Shown here: piece by piece, positions 53,069 through 63,125 of the stretch
Position numbering within the stretch: the stretch's first letter is position 1
How the letters are laid out: each line of letters starts with the position of its first letter
Source: Brevibacillus laterosporus
GTDB taxonomy: Bacteria; Bacillota; Bacilli; Brevibacillales; Brevibacillaceae
Direction of reading: 5' to 3'
Assembly: GCA_007833815.1 (NCBI GenBank)
Contig: CP033464.1
Span: 4,706,001 to 4,770,000 of the forward strand
DNA length: 64,000 bases
Notes under the pieces: model-generated
What the model was told of the DNA's origin: nothing
Seen by the model: only the letters and a program-made list of their open reading frames with translations
Databases searched by the model: none
Made by a program: the position numbers and the translations under genes

Positions 53069-54632
53069 ATGCCTCTTCCCCCACGATCAACTTGGTCAGT
53101 TTCTCCGTTGTGATGATTTCAATATCATCGGGAACATTTTGTCCTGTGGTCAGATAGGAAAGAGGAAGATCAAATTGTTCGAGTAACGACAAGATGGGTC
53201 CATAATGTAGTGTTTCATCAGCTTTCGTCAAAATAACTTGCGAGATAGGCACGTCCTTAAACTGCTCCACAATTGCCTGCATGTCCGCAAATTTGGAGGT
53301 AAGACTCATAACTAGTAAATGCTCACTCATCTCTTCCCATTGTAAGTATTCTTTTATTTTATTCACAAATTCATCATTTCGATAGTTGCGACCAGCCGTA
53401 TCTATGAAAATAAGGTCATAGCCCTGCATTTTGTCCAAGGCGTTCTCCATTTCATTAGCAGAAAAGACAACTTCCAACGGTACATTTAAAATGTTAGCAT
53501 ATGTCTTCAGTTGCTCCACCGCTGCAATACGATAGGTATCGGCAGTAATAAATCCTACTTTTCGTTTCTCTTTTAACATATGCCAAGCTGCCAGTTTAGC
53601 AATCGTTGTGGTTTTACCCACCCCAGTTGGTCCAAAAAAGAATAGATACTTTTTGGGGTCCCTTGTTTGAGTAACATCAGGTACATGCTTAGCTACTCGC
53701 TCTGCAATCCTGAGCTTCATCAAGTCCTCTACTTCTTCGTGGGTGACATGATATGGGTCAGGTAGCTCTAGTAAAATATCATGCAATAGAGTAGCAATGG
53801 TACTTTCTTGCATTTCATTTTGCAAGAGCTTCTCTCGCCAGTCTGCAAGCGGTGTAGGTAATTGCTCACTTGCCTGTTTAGCAAACAAGAGCTTGTGGAG
53901 CATCACCCTCATATCTTTTAGCTCCCCAATCATGTCACGATATTCTTGCATGCCTGTTGCTTGATCAAGTCGTTTACCTTGTTGTTCTTTTTCCGTAGTA
54001 ACAGAGATATCAGGCTGATTGATCGTTGGAGAACGCTCTAATCTAAGTGAACTCTCTGCTGGCACGGACTGAGTTTCAACCGGATTAGACTTCATTTGTA
54101 GAGAACTAGTATCGTCTGGAGTTGGCTTTTGCATGGGTTGTACTGTTCCCGCCTGCTGATTAGGCTGATTGGCATCCGTAAAAGTATGTAGCGCTTGTTG
54201 GTAACGGATGGCAGCAAGTGCCCCTGCCAATGACTTTGGCCGTTCCTCTTGTTGATCACTAACTGCCCCTTGTGTATGAATTGACAATAGCTCCTCTTCT
54301 ACATGTGCTATGTAAGGAGTCTCATTGTGCTGGAGAGCTGCTTTGGAAAACTCAGGATGCTGTACAACAGATGGTTGATAACTCTTATTAGGCTGTTGAT
54401 ATCCTTGCCCATCCAGTTTAGGAACGGAAGTAGCAGGCTTTACTGGAGCCTGCTTTTCTTCCTTGGTTTCCGCCGCCGCAATCACTTCGATTTGCTGTTT
54501 CCGGAACATCCCCATGAAGCCGCCTGTCTTGACTTGCTTCGTATTTAAAATGACAGCATCTTTCCCAAGTTCAACACGAATCTTTTCTAAAGCTTCTGGC
54601 ATCGATTCAACCAAGTAACGTTTTACTTTCAT
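53061..54632 (-). CDS. flhF: SRP-family GTPase FlhF
   Basis: A 523-residue flagellar placement GTPase. Basic N-terminal B domain (about 1-60), a long Gln/Pro/Ser-rich linker (about 60-230, longer than in B. subtilis, which has 366 residues in total), then N and G domains with FFGPTGVGKTTTIAKLAAWH (G1), TADTYRIAAVEQLKTYANIL and DTAGRNYR. Overlaps flhA by four bases. Its dimer is activated by FlhG. Confidence 0.95.
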   Translation of the reverse strand: MKVKRYLVESMPEALEKIRVELGKDAVILNTKQVKTGGFMGMFRKQQIEVIAAAETKEEKQAPVKPATSVPKLDGQGYQQPNKSYQPSVVQHPEFSKAALQHNETPYIAHVEEELLSIHTQGAVSDQQEERPKSLAGALAAIRYQQALHTFTDANQPNQQAGTVQPMQKPTPDDTSSLQMKSNPVETQSVPAESSLRLERSPTINQPDISVTTEKEQQGKRLDQATGMQEYRDMIGELKDMRVMLHKLLFAKQASEQLPTPLADWREKLLQNEMQESTIATLLHDILLELPDPYHVTHEEVEDLMKLRIAERVAKHVPDVTQTRDPKKYLFFFGPTGVGKTTTIAKLAAWHMLKEKRKVGFITADTYRIAAVEQLKTYANILNVPLEVVFSANEMENALDKMQGYDLIFIDTAGRNYRNDEFVNKIKEYLQWEEMSEHLLVMSLTSKFADMQAIVEQFKDVPISQVILTKADETLHYGPILSLLEQFDLPLSYLTTGQNVPDDIEIITTEKLTKLIVGEEAYA

Positions 54633-56665
54633 GATACGTTCACCACTCCTACACTCTGCACTTCAACATGAGGCTCTAATTCACTGTAAGACAGAACAGG
54701 AATATCCGGCATCATACGCTCCATTAATTGACGTAAATACATACGCGTCATAGGAGAAGACAGGATAACAGGTTGTTGCCCCATATTTACCATACGATTT
54801 ACTTGCTCAGACACGTTTTGGTAGATGCGCTGAGAAGTATCAGGGTCCATGGCTAGGTAACTGCCTTGTTCCGATTGTTCGACACTCTCGGAGATGGTTT
54901 TTTCCAAACTTGGTCCTGCTGTAATGACTCGGAGCGGTTCCCCAGGTTGCGTATATTGCAAAGTAATTTGTCTAGCTAGTGCCTGTCTTACATATTCAGT
55001 CAAAACTTCTGGATCTTTGGAGTACATGGCATGATCGGCCAAAGCTTCCAGAATGACAGGAAGATTACGAACAGAAATTTTTTCTTTCAATAATTTCTGT
55101 AGGACCTTCTGAACATCCCCAATTGTAAGTAAGGATGGGATCAATTCATCTACTAATACTGGTGCTGATTCACGTACGTTATCAATCAACGCCCGTGTTT
55201 CCTGACGACCAAGTAATTCATGAGCGTGACGTTTTATAATCTCTGTCAGATGGGTAGCAACTACAGATGGCGGATCAACAACCGTGTAACCAGACAGCTC
55301 GGCCATCTCTTTATTTTCCTCAGACACCCACAGCGCAGGTAGGCCAAAGGCAGGTTCCATCGTAGGAATACCCTCGACTGATTCATCTTCAAACCCAGGA
55401 CTCATAGCTAGATAATGATCCATCAAAATCTCACCAGTTGCAATCACATTGCCTTTAATTTTGATGATGTATTCATTGGGCTTTAACTGAATGTTATCGC
55501 GAATGCGAATGACAGGCACAACAAGTCCCAATTCAAGTGCACACTGGCGTCGAATCATAATAACTCGATCAAGTAAATCCCCACCTTGCTTGGTATCCGC
55601 TAACGGAATTAATCCATAGCCAAATTCAAACTCAATGGGATCGACTTGTAGAAGATTGACCACGCTTTCTGGGCTTCGTACCTCTTCTAGCTGTTGCTCT
55701 TCTTCCTGCGTAAAGGATTCCTCCAATTCACTCTTTTGCTGTTTAGACAACTTCATCGCAGCTAAGATTAGAATAATAGCTACTACAGCTGTAGGGATCA
55801 AACTGATTGGCGTGAACACTCCAAGTAATAACATGGCTGCAGCAACCACATACAGCAGTTTAGGATGAGCAAATAATTGTTCCGTAATATCTTCGCCCAA
55901 ACCACCTTCTGAGGAGGCACGTGTCACAATAATACCTGTCGCTGTCGAAATTAATAGTGCAGGAATCTGGCTTACTAAGGCATCACCAATCGAAAGTAGT
56001 GTAAAGGTACTTAACGCTTCCATAAAGCTCAATTTATGTATAGCAACCCCGATAATAAAACCACCAATGATATTTACGATAAAAATAACGATACCTGCAA
56101 TAGCGTCCCCTTTTACGAATTTACTTGCCCCATCCATAGAACCGTAAAAGTCTGCTTCTCGCTCAATTTTGCGGCGGCGCTGTCTCGCATCTTGTTCACT
56201 AATCATCCCTGCGTTCAGGTCCGCGTCAATACTCATTTGCTTCCCAGGCATCGCATCTAGTGTAAAACGAGCAGCTACTTCCGCTACGCGCTCTGAACCT
56301 TTTGTGATAACGATGAACTGGATGATGATCAAGATTAGGAATACAACAAAACCGATAACCGCGTTACCACCTACTACGAAATCACCAAATGCTTCGATAA
56401 CAGTACCACCCTGTCCAGTTGACAGAATGTTACGCGTGGTTGAAACATTTAGAGCCAATCGGAATAGCGTTGTTAATAGCAATAATGTAGGAAAGATGGA
56501 AAATTCCAGAGTCTCTTTGGTATACATCGAGACGAGCAGGATAACCAGGGCCAACGATATATTAACAATCAGTAGCATATCCAACAGTCCGGATGGTAAA
56601 GGAATTACCATCATTACGACAATGCTTAACACGAAGATGATCATGCCCAACTGTTTTGCACCCAT
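54629..56665 (-). CDS. flhA: flagellar export gate protein FlhA
   Basis: A 678-residue export-apparatus protein: about eight membrane helices in residues 1-310, including the FHIPEP-region sequence RFTLDAMPGKQMSIDADLNA (about 140-160), and a large cytoplasmic domain that docks chaperone-substrate complexes. ATG 56665 follows GGAGGAG and gives nearly the B. subtilis length (677). The flhB stop lies 14 bases upstream. Confidence 0.96.
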   Translation of the reverse strand: MGAKQLGMIIFVLSIVVMMVIPLPSGLLDMLLIVNISLALVILLVSMYTKETLEFSIFPTLLLLTTLFRLALNVSTTRNILSTGQGGTVIEAFGDFVVGGNAVIGFVVFLILIIIQFIVITKGSERVAEVAARFTLDAMPGKQMSIDADLNAGMISEQDARQRRRKIEREADFYGSMDGASKFVKGDAIAGIVIFIVNIIGGFIIGVAIHKLSFMEALSTFTLLSIGDALVSQIPALLISTATGIIVTRASSEGGLGEDITEQLFAHPKLLYVVAAAMLLLGVFTPISLIPTAVVAIILILAAMKLSKQQKSELEESFTQEEEQQLEEVRSPESVVNLLQVDPIEFEFGYGLIPLADTKQGGDLLDRVIMIRRQCALELGLVVPVIRIRDNIQLKPNEYIIKIKGNVIATGEILMDHYLAMSPGFEDESVEGIPTMEPAFGLPALWVSEENKEMAELSGYTVVDPPSVVATHLTEIIKRHAHELLGRQETRALIDNVRESAPVLVDELIPSLLTIGDVQKVLQKLLKEKISVRNLPVILEALADHAMYSKDPEVLTEYVRQALARQITLQYTQPGEPLRVITAGPSLEKTISESVEQSEQGSYLAMDPDTSQRIYQNVSEQVNRMVNMGQQPVILSSPMTRMYLRQLMERMMPDIPVLSYSELEPHVEVQSVGVVNVS

Positions 56666-56679
56666 CTCGTCTCCTCCTT

Positions 56680-57780
56680 TCACCGCTTCACTTTACCTTG
56701 AAGTTTGTAGACATAGGCCAATACTTCCGCTACCGCTTTGAACAGCTCCTCAGGGATTGTCTGTCCAATTTCCACTTGTGAGTATAACGCACGGGCAAGC
56801 GGTTTGTTTTCCATAGTAACAACGCGGTGTTTCTTGGCCATTTCCCTGATTTTCAGGGCTAAATAATCCTGACCTTTGGCAATCACCGTCGGCGCCATCA
56901 TTTCAGCCGGATCATACTTAATCGCTACTGCAAAGTGCGTCGGGTTGGTGATAATGACATCGGCGTTAGGGATCTCCTGCATCATACGGCGCATCGCCAT
57001 CTGTCTTTGTCGTTCCTTGATCTTACTTTTGATGAGGGGGTCACCCTCCATCTTTTTATGTTCATCCTTGATGTCTTGTTTGGACATGCGCAGATTCTTT
57101 TCATATTCGTAGCGTTGATATAGATAATCAAGAAACGCTAAGATAACCAACAGCATACCGACAGAAATTCCCAACTTGACGACTTGCCAGCCCGTAAACT
57201 CTAAGACTGCTTCTAGTGTGGAAAAAGAAAGTCGTGGAATCTTGTCCTTGATGTCCCATAAGATCATGTAAACAACAATCATTCCTGCGGTAATCTTTAA
57301 AATAGACTTAAACAATTCAACAATGGACCGGATCGAAAAGATTTTTTTGAATCCTTCGATTGGGTTAAGTTTCTCTAGTTTAAATTGGATTGGTTCTAAA
57401 GAAAAAAGCACCCCGACTTGCAAATAGTTGACCACTAACGCGACCAACATGCAGACGCCAAACACTATACTAAGAATCTTGGCTGCCTCCTTGACGACCT
57501 GCAGGGAAATCACCTGAAGATTTTCAGCATTTACTTCCCAGGTCGCATAACTGCCCAACGATTCGCGTAGAATGCCCTCAAAGATGCCCAACATCCAAGA
57601 GCCAGCGATCATCAACAGAAAAAACACGGAGCTGATCATAAAAGCGGGAGCCAAATCTGAACTTTTGGCAACCTGTCCTTTTTTGCGAGAATCCTGACGT
57701 TTTTGAGGAGTCGCTTTTTCTGTTTTTTCGCCGTTAAAAAATTGCAGGTCTACTGTCACAAAAAAACGTGGATGACTCAT
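56680..57780 (-). CDS. flhB: flagellar export switch protein FlhB
   Basis: A 366-residue protein with four membrane helices and a C-terminal domain that cleaves itself at NPTH (IITNPTHFAVAIKYD, about residue 270). This cleavage switches export from hook to filament proteins. QFFNGEKTEKATPQKRQDSR is the conserved start. ATG 57780 overlaps the fliR stop (ATGATGA), six bases after GGAGG. Confidence 0.96.
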   Translation of the reverse strand: MSHPRFFVTVDLQFFNGEKTEKATPQKRQDSRKKGQVAKSSDLAPAFMISSVFFLLMIAGSWMLGIFEGILRESLGSYATWEVNAENLQVISLQVVKEAAKILSIVFGVCMLVALVVNYLQVGVLFSLEPIQFKLEKLNPIEGFKKIFSIRSIVELFKSILKITAGMIVVYMILWDIKDKIPRLSFSTLEAVLEFTGWQVVKLGISVGMLLVILAFLDYLYQRYEYEKNLRMSKQDIKDEHKKMEGDPLIKSKIKERQRQMAMRRMMQEIPNADVIITNPTHFAVAIKYDPAEMMAPTVIAKGQDYLALKIREMAKKHRVVTMENKPLARALYSQVEIGQTIPEELFKAVAEVLAYVYKLQGKVKR

Positions 57781-58559
57781 CATGCTCCTCCCAAAATCCC
57801 GATCAATTCCGCCATGGCCTGAAACATCTTGGAAAAATAATTGCTAAGAACTAAAAAGAATCCAGGCATTACGAAAATGAGCATTAAAAAGCTAACTAAC
57901 AGTTTCAAAGGCAAACCAACCACAAAGATATTAAATTGTGGCACCATTTTGGCGATAATACCAAGAGAGAGGTCTACCAGAAATAAAGCAACGACAATTG
58001 GTATCGCCATCATAAAGGCACTTAAAAACATCTGCGAGAAAGCCTTTAACATAAACTCTCCAAATGCCTCGGAAGAAAACGCAATTCCCAATTTGCTAAT
58101 GGGGATTGTCTGATAGCTTTTCAGAATACCTTGTATCATCAAATGATGTCCATTAATACTCAAGAAATATAAGGTAGCTAAGATTTCTTTCAACCGACCC
58201 GTGATCGGTACATAAGCACCCGTCGCAGGATCTACAACGTTAGCCATGGCTAGTCCCATTTGCATATCCATGAGCCCACCCGCTACCCGTACAGCCGAAA
58301 ACATGAGCTGTAGCAAGAAACCCAATAACAGGCCCACGATCGTTTCCTTTACTACATAAGCAGCAAAAGTGATATCAAGTGGAATTTTATCCAAAATAGG
58401 CACATAGGCAAAACTAATGAACGCCATAGCGGCAGCAAAGCCAATCTTAAACTGGTTGGGCATACCACGTTGCGTAAATAGTGGAGCCGATACCACGAAG
58501 GAAATAATCCGCACAAATACCAGCAGGTACATTGGCAAGAACGTTTCAATCAGTTGCAT
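57780..58559 (-). CDS. fliR: flagellar export protein FliR
   Basis: A 259-residue protein with six or so membrane helices, core part of the FliPQR export gate. LVFVRIISFVVSAPLFTQRG and QMGLAMANVVDPATGAYVP are typical. Lies between fliQ (3-base gap) and flhB (overlap). Confidence 0.95.
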   Translation of the reverse strand: MQLIETFLPMYLLVFVRIISFVVSAPLFTQRGMPNQFKIGFAAAMAFISFAYVPILDKIPLDITFAAYVVKETIVGLLLGFLLQLMFSAVRVAGGLMDMQMGLAMANVVDPATGAYVPITGRLKEILATLYFLSINGHHLMIQGILKSYQTIPISKLGIAFSSEAFGEFMLKAFSQMFLSAFMMAIPIVVALFLVDLSLGIIAKMVPQFNIFVVGLPLKLLVSFLMLIFVMPGFFLVLSNYFSKMFQAMAELIGILGGA

Positions 58560-58562
58560 ATT

Positions 58563-58832
58563 CTACCCCACAAATCTGTACAGGTTACCCATGATATTTG
58601 CTGTAAATTCAATGACAATCCGTAGCATCCATGGACCAAAAATGAGCAAAGAAAGAAACACAGCCACGATCTTCGGTATGAACGCCAACGTTTGTTCTTG
58701 AATTTGTGTTGTTGCCTGAAAAATACTCACCATTAGCCCGACTAACAACGCAATTCCCAAAATAGGGGCAAGCACGATCAATATGGTGTACACCGAGGAT
58801 TGCGCAATTTGTAAGATCATATCTGATGTCAT
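58563..58832 (-). CDS. fliQ: flagellar export protein FliQ
   Basis: An 89-residue protein with two membrane helices; GLMVSIFQATTQIQEQTLAF is the family signature. Forms the export gate with FliP and FliR. Confidence 0.95.
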   Translation of the reverse strand: MTSDMILQIAQSSVYTILIVLAPILGIALLVGLMVSIFQATTQIQEQTLAFIPKIVAVFLSLLIFGPWMLRIVIEFTANIMGNLYRFVG

Positions 58833-58847
58833 GTTTCATCAGGCCTC

Positions 58848-59630
58848 CTAGAAGCTTAAAAAGAGAGATTTCACAACGAGATACCAACCGTCCACCATGA
58901 TAAACAACAGGATTTTAAACGGTAGTGAAATCATGACAGGTGGAAGCATCATCATCCCCATCCCCATCAAAATACTGGCGACAATCATATCGATAACCAA
59001 AAATGGAATAAACAGCATAAAACCAATTTGGAAGGCTGTTTTTAATTCGCTGATTGCAAAAGCAGGAACCAGCGCCACTAGAGAGACATCTTCAATAGAC
59101 TTTGGTTTTTCAGACTTCGAGTATTGTAAAAATAACGCCAAATCCTTTTGCCTAGTCTGCTTTAGCATAAACGTCTTGAGAGGAGTAACTGCTTTATCTA
59201 ACGCTTGTTGCTCCGTGATTTCCCCCTGCATAAACGGTTTTACTGCCGTATCATTAATGGTTTGAAATGTAGGCGCCATGACGAAAAAAGTCAGGAACAA
59301 TGCCATGCCTACAATTACCTGGTTAGGTGGCATTTGCTGAGTAGCCAAAGCGGTACGCACAAACGACAACACCACAACAATACGCGTAAAGCAAGTCATT
59401 AAAATTAATATGCTAGGCGCCAAGGCTAAGACAGTAAACATTAACAGAAGCTGGATAGAAGAGGCTGTTTTTTCGGGAGTATCTGCTCCCCCACCAATCT
59501 TGAACTCCACCTGTGGAATGTTATTCAAAAGTCCCGCTGCACCTGACGTACTTGCTTCAGCGACTTGTGCATAGGTCATCAAACAAAGAAACGTTGCACA
59601 TATAAATAAAAGTGGCAAAAATCTGTTCAT
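58848..59630 (-). CDS. fliP: flagellar export protein FliP
   Basis: A 260-residue protein: signal peptide (about 1-24), then FTRIVVVLSFVRTALATQQM and PNQVIVGMALFLTFFVMAP, and SILMGMGMMMLPPVMISLPF near the end, all family signatures. ATG 59630 with AAAGGGG upstream, right after the fliO stop. Confidence 0.95.
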   Translation of the reverse strand: MNRFLPLLFICATFLCLMTYAQVAEASTSGAAGLLNNIPQVEFKIGGGADTPEKTASSIQLLLMFTVLALAPSILILMTCFTRIVVVLSFVRTALATQQMPPNQVIVGMALFLTFFVMAPTFQTINDTAVKPFMQGEITEQQALDKAVTPLKTFMLKQTRQKDLALFLQYSKSEKPKSIEDVSLVALVPAFAISELKTAFQIGFMLFIPFLVIDMIVASILMGMGMMMLPPVMISLPFKILLFIMVDGWYLVVKSLFLSF

Positions 59631-59632
59631 GA

Positions 59633-60304
59633 CTAATCCCCTTTGCGGCGGTTCTGTTCCCATTGATTCTTTTGTTGCTCCGCATGGGAGACTTCCCGCC
59701 ACTGTTCGTCCAGTAGCTGATCAAAAGAGGCATCTGTTTGTTGAGTTTGCGTGGATGCAGGCTTAGATTGTGCTTGAAACAAATGACCAAGCTTATTCCA
59801 TGACCAGTCAGGAGCCGTTTTGTTCTCGATATCGGCTAAAATAACGTCCAACTCATCACCAGGTGAAATCTGGCGGATAAGCTGGATATTATCTCCTACG
59901 CCTAATACGTACAGGGAGTCGCCAATCATCACCAATTGAATGGACTTACCAGTTCCAAGAGAATAGCCTCCTAAAGAGCGAAATGGGCCACTTTCTCGAA
60001 AACCACCAGTTTGTTTCTTTCCTATCCATTTAAATAAGAGGTAGATAAGCCCGACCACTACTGCCAAAGAAAAGACGATTTGGACCACATACCCAAGAAT
60101 ACTAGGGGTTTTTGGAACTGGAGAATCCGCAGATAGCTCTCCTCCAGTCCCTTGTTTTCCCTGTTTTGCATCCTGCTGTAACCAGTCAAAAGCTGATCCT
60201 TCTGTCTGTTTCGCCTCCGCATAACTAATTACTGGGGGAGGCGCTACTACAGCAAAAACTAGTAACATTGCCACGAACAAACTACGAATGTTCATTGCAT
60301 TCAT
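59633..60304 (-). CDS. fliO: flagellar assembly protein FliO (FliZ)
   Basis: A 223-residue protein with a signal peptide, a periplasm-side segment (about 28-68), a membrane helix (GYVVQIVFSLAVVVGLIYLL) and a small beta domain (VMIGDSLYVLGVGDNIQLIR). Scaffold for FliP assembly. The ribosome binding site is weak. C-terminal tail is Gln/Ser-rich. Confidence 0.88.
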   Translation of the reverse strand: MNAMNIRSLFVAMLLVFAVVAPPPVISYAEAKQTEGSAFDWLQQDAKQGKQGTGGELSADSPVPKTPSILGYVVQIVFSLAVVVGLIYLLFKWIGKKQTGGFRESGPFRSLGGYSLGTGKSIQLVMIGDSLYVLGVGDNIQLIRQISPGDELDVILADIENKTAPDWSWNKLGHLFQAQSKPASTQTQQTDASFDQLLDEQWREVSHAEQQKNQWEQNRRKGD

Positions 60305-60310
60305 AATCGT

Positions 60311-60673
60311 TTAGCTCAACGTCTTTTTGATGGCTTCGATTACTCGATCCGCTTGGAAAGGTTTTACGATAAAGTCTTTTGCACCAGCCTGGATAGCGTC
60401 GATAACCATGGATTGTTGTCCCATTGCCGAACACATGATAACACGAGCATTAGGATCAAGCTTACGAATTTCCTTCAAAGCTGTAATACCATCCATTTCT
60501 GGCATGGTAATATCCATGGTTACTAGATCAGGACCTAATTCCTTATACTTTTCAACGGCTTGGGCACCATCGCTAGCTTCCCCAACAACGGTGAAACCAT
60601 TTTTCGTTAAAATTTCCTTCACCATCATTCTCATAAATGCTGCATCATCCACGATTAACACTTTGTTAGACAT
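60311..60673 (-). CDS. cheY: chemotaxis response regulator CheY
   Basis: A 120-residue single receiver domain: VLIVDDAAFMRMMV, phosphorylated Asp in LVTMDITMPEMDG (about residue 54), Ser/Thr in CSAMGQQ and Lys in KDFIVKPFQ. In Bacillus CheY-P binds FliM and promotes counter-clockwise rotation. ATG 60673 after AAGGAGG. Its place between fliY (its phosphatase) and fliO is as in B. subtilis. Confidence 0.96.
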   Translation of the reverse strand: MSNKVLIVDDAAFMRMMVKEILTKNGFTVVGEASDGAQAVEKYKELGPDLVTMDITMPEMDGITALKEIRKLDPNARVIMCSAMGQQSMVIDAIQAGAKDFIVKPFQADRVIEAIKKTLS

Positions 60674-60701
60674 CCTACTGTTCCTCCTTAAAGAAATCTG
60701 C

Positions 60702-62081
60702 TTATTGTAACTTCTGTACACGATCCCATTGACTGATTATATCGGTTACACGCACTCCGAAGTTTTCATCAATGACAACGACTTCACCTTTAGCAATCAG
60801 CTTGTTGTTGACTAATATATCAACAGGTTCGCCTGCCAATTTATCCAACTGAATAATAGAACCAGCAGACATCTCTAAGATATCTCGAATCAATTTTTTA
60901 GTTCGACCTAACTCTACAGTCACCTGAAGCGGAATATCCAGTAGCAATCCAAGGTTTTGCTCTTCTGGCTGCACAACATTATTCCCCTGGAATGGTGTAA
61001 ATTGTGCTGGTTGTACATTTGTTGCTGCTACCTGTGTATTAATCGCTCCTCCAGCCTGTTGTGGAGGCTGTGCATATGGTTGCGGCGGATACGGTTGATA
61101 TGGGTATGGATATGGAGCATACCCTTGATTTGGCGGGTAGCCATATGGTGCTGGTTGCGGTGGATACGGATGCGGCGGTTGTTGATCATAACCGCTTGGT
61201 GCCGCACTCATCGGCATGCCAGGTACTGGTTCCATCACTGGCGGTTGTGGTGCTGATGCTGACATTGGTGCTTCCGTTGCTACTGCTGGTGCTGGTGGAG
61301 TTGCAACTGGTTTTCCAAAATCAATAGAAGGTTCTTGCATAATAGAAGCTGTTGCTGCTGTTTCAACCATATCAGGTGCTTCACTTCCCATCAATTGGCT
61401 AATCATTTGTTTAGCAAAATTAATCGGTAATAGTTGCATAATGGAAGAGTCAATTAGCTCTCCTTGATCGCCAACCTTGATTTGGAACGAAATTTTGACA
61501 AGTTCCTCACCGCTAGGCAATCCTTCTTCTCCTTGCCCATTCTGTAAATCCATCATATCAATCCCGGGCGGAGAAATGTTAACTAATTGATTAAAAATAG
61601 TAGACATGGAAGTGGCGGCAGAACCCATCATTTGATTCATCGCTTCCTGCACAGCACTTAAATGCATCTCAGACAATTCGATAGCATTATTTCGACCATC
61701 TCCACCCATCATCAAGTCTGCAATGACAGAGGCATCCGCTACCTTAATAACGAGCATGTTGATACCTTGGAATCCATCCGTGTACTCAACATGCACCGCG
61801 ACATGCGGGCGTGGAAATTCATCGACTAACTCACTTCGCTTCACGATGGAGACTGTCGGTGTGGTAATATCAACTTTTTGGTTTAGCAGAGTAGATAACG
61901 CGGTTGCCGCACTCCCAAACGTAATATTACCAATTTCACCCAAAGCATCTTGCTCAAAGGGAGAGAGATATTCATCAACATCAGGGATGTTGTTCTCCAC
62001 TTGCGTTGGCTCCTCAGAGAGGTTATCGTTCGCTTTTAGCAAGGCATCAATCTCTTCTTGAGACAACATATCTCTACTCAT
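60702..62081 (-). CDS. fliY: flagellar switch phosphatase FliY
   Basis: A 459-residue C-ring protein, longer than B. subtilis FliY (378). An N-terminal FliM-like CheY-binding peptide (MLSQEEIDALLKAN), a CheC-like domain with two sites (GEIGNITFGSAATALS and QEAMNQMMGSAATSMS), and a C-terminal FliN/SpoA domain (LLLDIPLQVTVELGRTKKLI). Between them about residues 257-365 are Pro/Tyr/Gln/Ala-rich (for example PYPYPYQPYPPQPYAQPP). The second site lacks the usual Glu-Asn spacing and may be inactive. It overlaps fliM by eight bases. Confidence 0.95.
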   Translation of the reverse strand: MSRDMLSQEEIDALLKANDNLSEEPTQVENNIPDVDEYLSPFEQDALGEIGNITFGSAATALSTLLNQKVDITTPTVSIVKRSELVDEFPRPHVAVHVEYTDGFQGINMLVIKVADASVIADLMMGGDGRNNAIELSEMHLSAVQEAMNQMMGSAATSMSTIFNQLVNISPPGIDMMDLQNGQGEEGLPSGEELVKISFQIKVGDQGELIDSSIMQLLPINFAKQMISQLMGSEAPDMVETAATASIMQEPSIDFGKPVATPPAPAVATEAPMSASAPQPPVMEPVPGMPMSAAPSGYDQQPPHPYPPQPAPYGYPPNQGYAPYPYPYQPYPPQPYAQPPQQAGGAINTQVAATNVQPAQFTPFQGNNVVQPEEQNLGLLLDIPLQVTVELGRTKKLIRDILEMSAGSIIQLDKLAGEPVDILVNNKLIAKGEVVVIDENFGVRVTDIISQWDRVQKLQ

Positions 62082-63069
62082 AGTTTTCCTCCCCCTCCTC
62101 TATCACTTCATCGATTTGTACAGCTACCTTGCCCTTCAATGTACCTGGTTGAGCGTAGAATTTTAAGCAATCGCCCACTTTGACATGTAGCCTGTTATCA
62201 ATGGTTTGGTCCAATTGAATGACATCACCCTGTGTCAGTTGCAAAAACTCTCTTACGGTGATGGTGCTTGTTCCTAGTTCTGCACAAATCGGCAATTTAG
62301 CTGTTTTGACTTGGTCTTCTAAGAGCTGTCTCTCTGCTTCATCCCGTTGTCGTCGCTGTGTTGAGAACCAGTATTGCCCAGATAGCTTAGGCATGATTGG
62401 TTCTAATACCACGTGAGGCAGACAAAGATTAATCATGCCTGTCGTATCACCAATCTTTGTACTAAAGGAAATAACAGCAACAATCTCATTAGGGGAAACA
62501 ATCTGCATAAATTGCGGATTCATTTCAAGAACTTCCAAATACGGATCTAACTCAATAATTTGCTTCCAAGCTTCGTGAAAACTATCCAGCGCCTTGCTGA
62601 AGACGCGTTCCATTACGGTCGTTTCAATCTCGGTCAATGCCCCCATCTTGTCTGGGATCATTCCTTGACCGCCCAATAATCGGTCCAACATCGCATAAGC
62701 GATATTTGGATTTACTTCCATAACCATTCTACCTTCCAAAGGCGGCGCCTCAAAGATATTTAGAATGGTCATCTTCGGTATAGATCGGATAAATTCGTCG
62801 TATGGCAACTGGTCAACAGAGGCGACATTAATTTGCACGAAGGTCCGAAGCTGCGCTGAAAAATAGGTAGTTAAGAGTCTGGCGTAATTCTCGTGAATTC
62901 GCGTCAGTCCGCGGATCTGATCCTTGGAAAAGCGAAGCGCTCGTTTAAAATCGTATACTTTGATTTTTTTCTCAGCGTCTTCTTTCTTTAGTTCATTAGC
63001 ATCCATTTCTCCAGAGGAAAGAGCGGCTAATAACGCGTCTATCTCACTTTGTGAAAGTACCTCGGCCAT
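62074..63069 (-). CDS. fliM: flagellar motor switch protein FliM
   Basis: A 331-residue C-ring protein. N-terminal CheY-P binding helix (LSQSEIDALLAAL), the central CheC-like domain without phosphatase residues, and a C-terminal SpoA domain (ELGTSTITVREFLQLTQGDV). ATG 63069 about eight bases after GGAGG. Confidence 0.96.
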   Translation of the reverse strand: MAEVLSQSEIDALLAALSSGEMDANELKKEDAEKKIKVYDFKRALRFSKDQIRGLTRIHENYARLLTTYFSAQLRTFVQINVASVDQLPYDEFIRSIPKMTILNIFEAPPLEGRMVMEVNPNIAYAMLDRLLGGQGMIPDKMGALTEIETTVMERVFSKALDSFHEAWKQIIELDPYLEVLEMNPQFMQIVSPNEIVAVISFSTKIGDTTGMINLCLPHVVLEPIMPKLSGQYWFSTQRRQRDEAERQLLEDQVKTAKLPICAELGTSTITVREFLQLTQGDVIQLDQTIDNRLHVKVGDCLKFYAQPGTLKGKVAVQIDEVIEEGEENYE

Positions 63070-63125
63070 GGCGGTCACCTCCTTTTGCGCTTTGTTTCAT
63101 CCCACTCATCGTTTTTTCCCATCTC

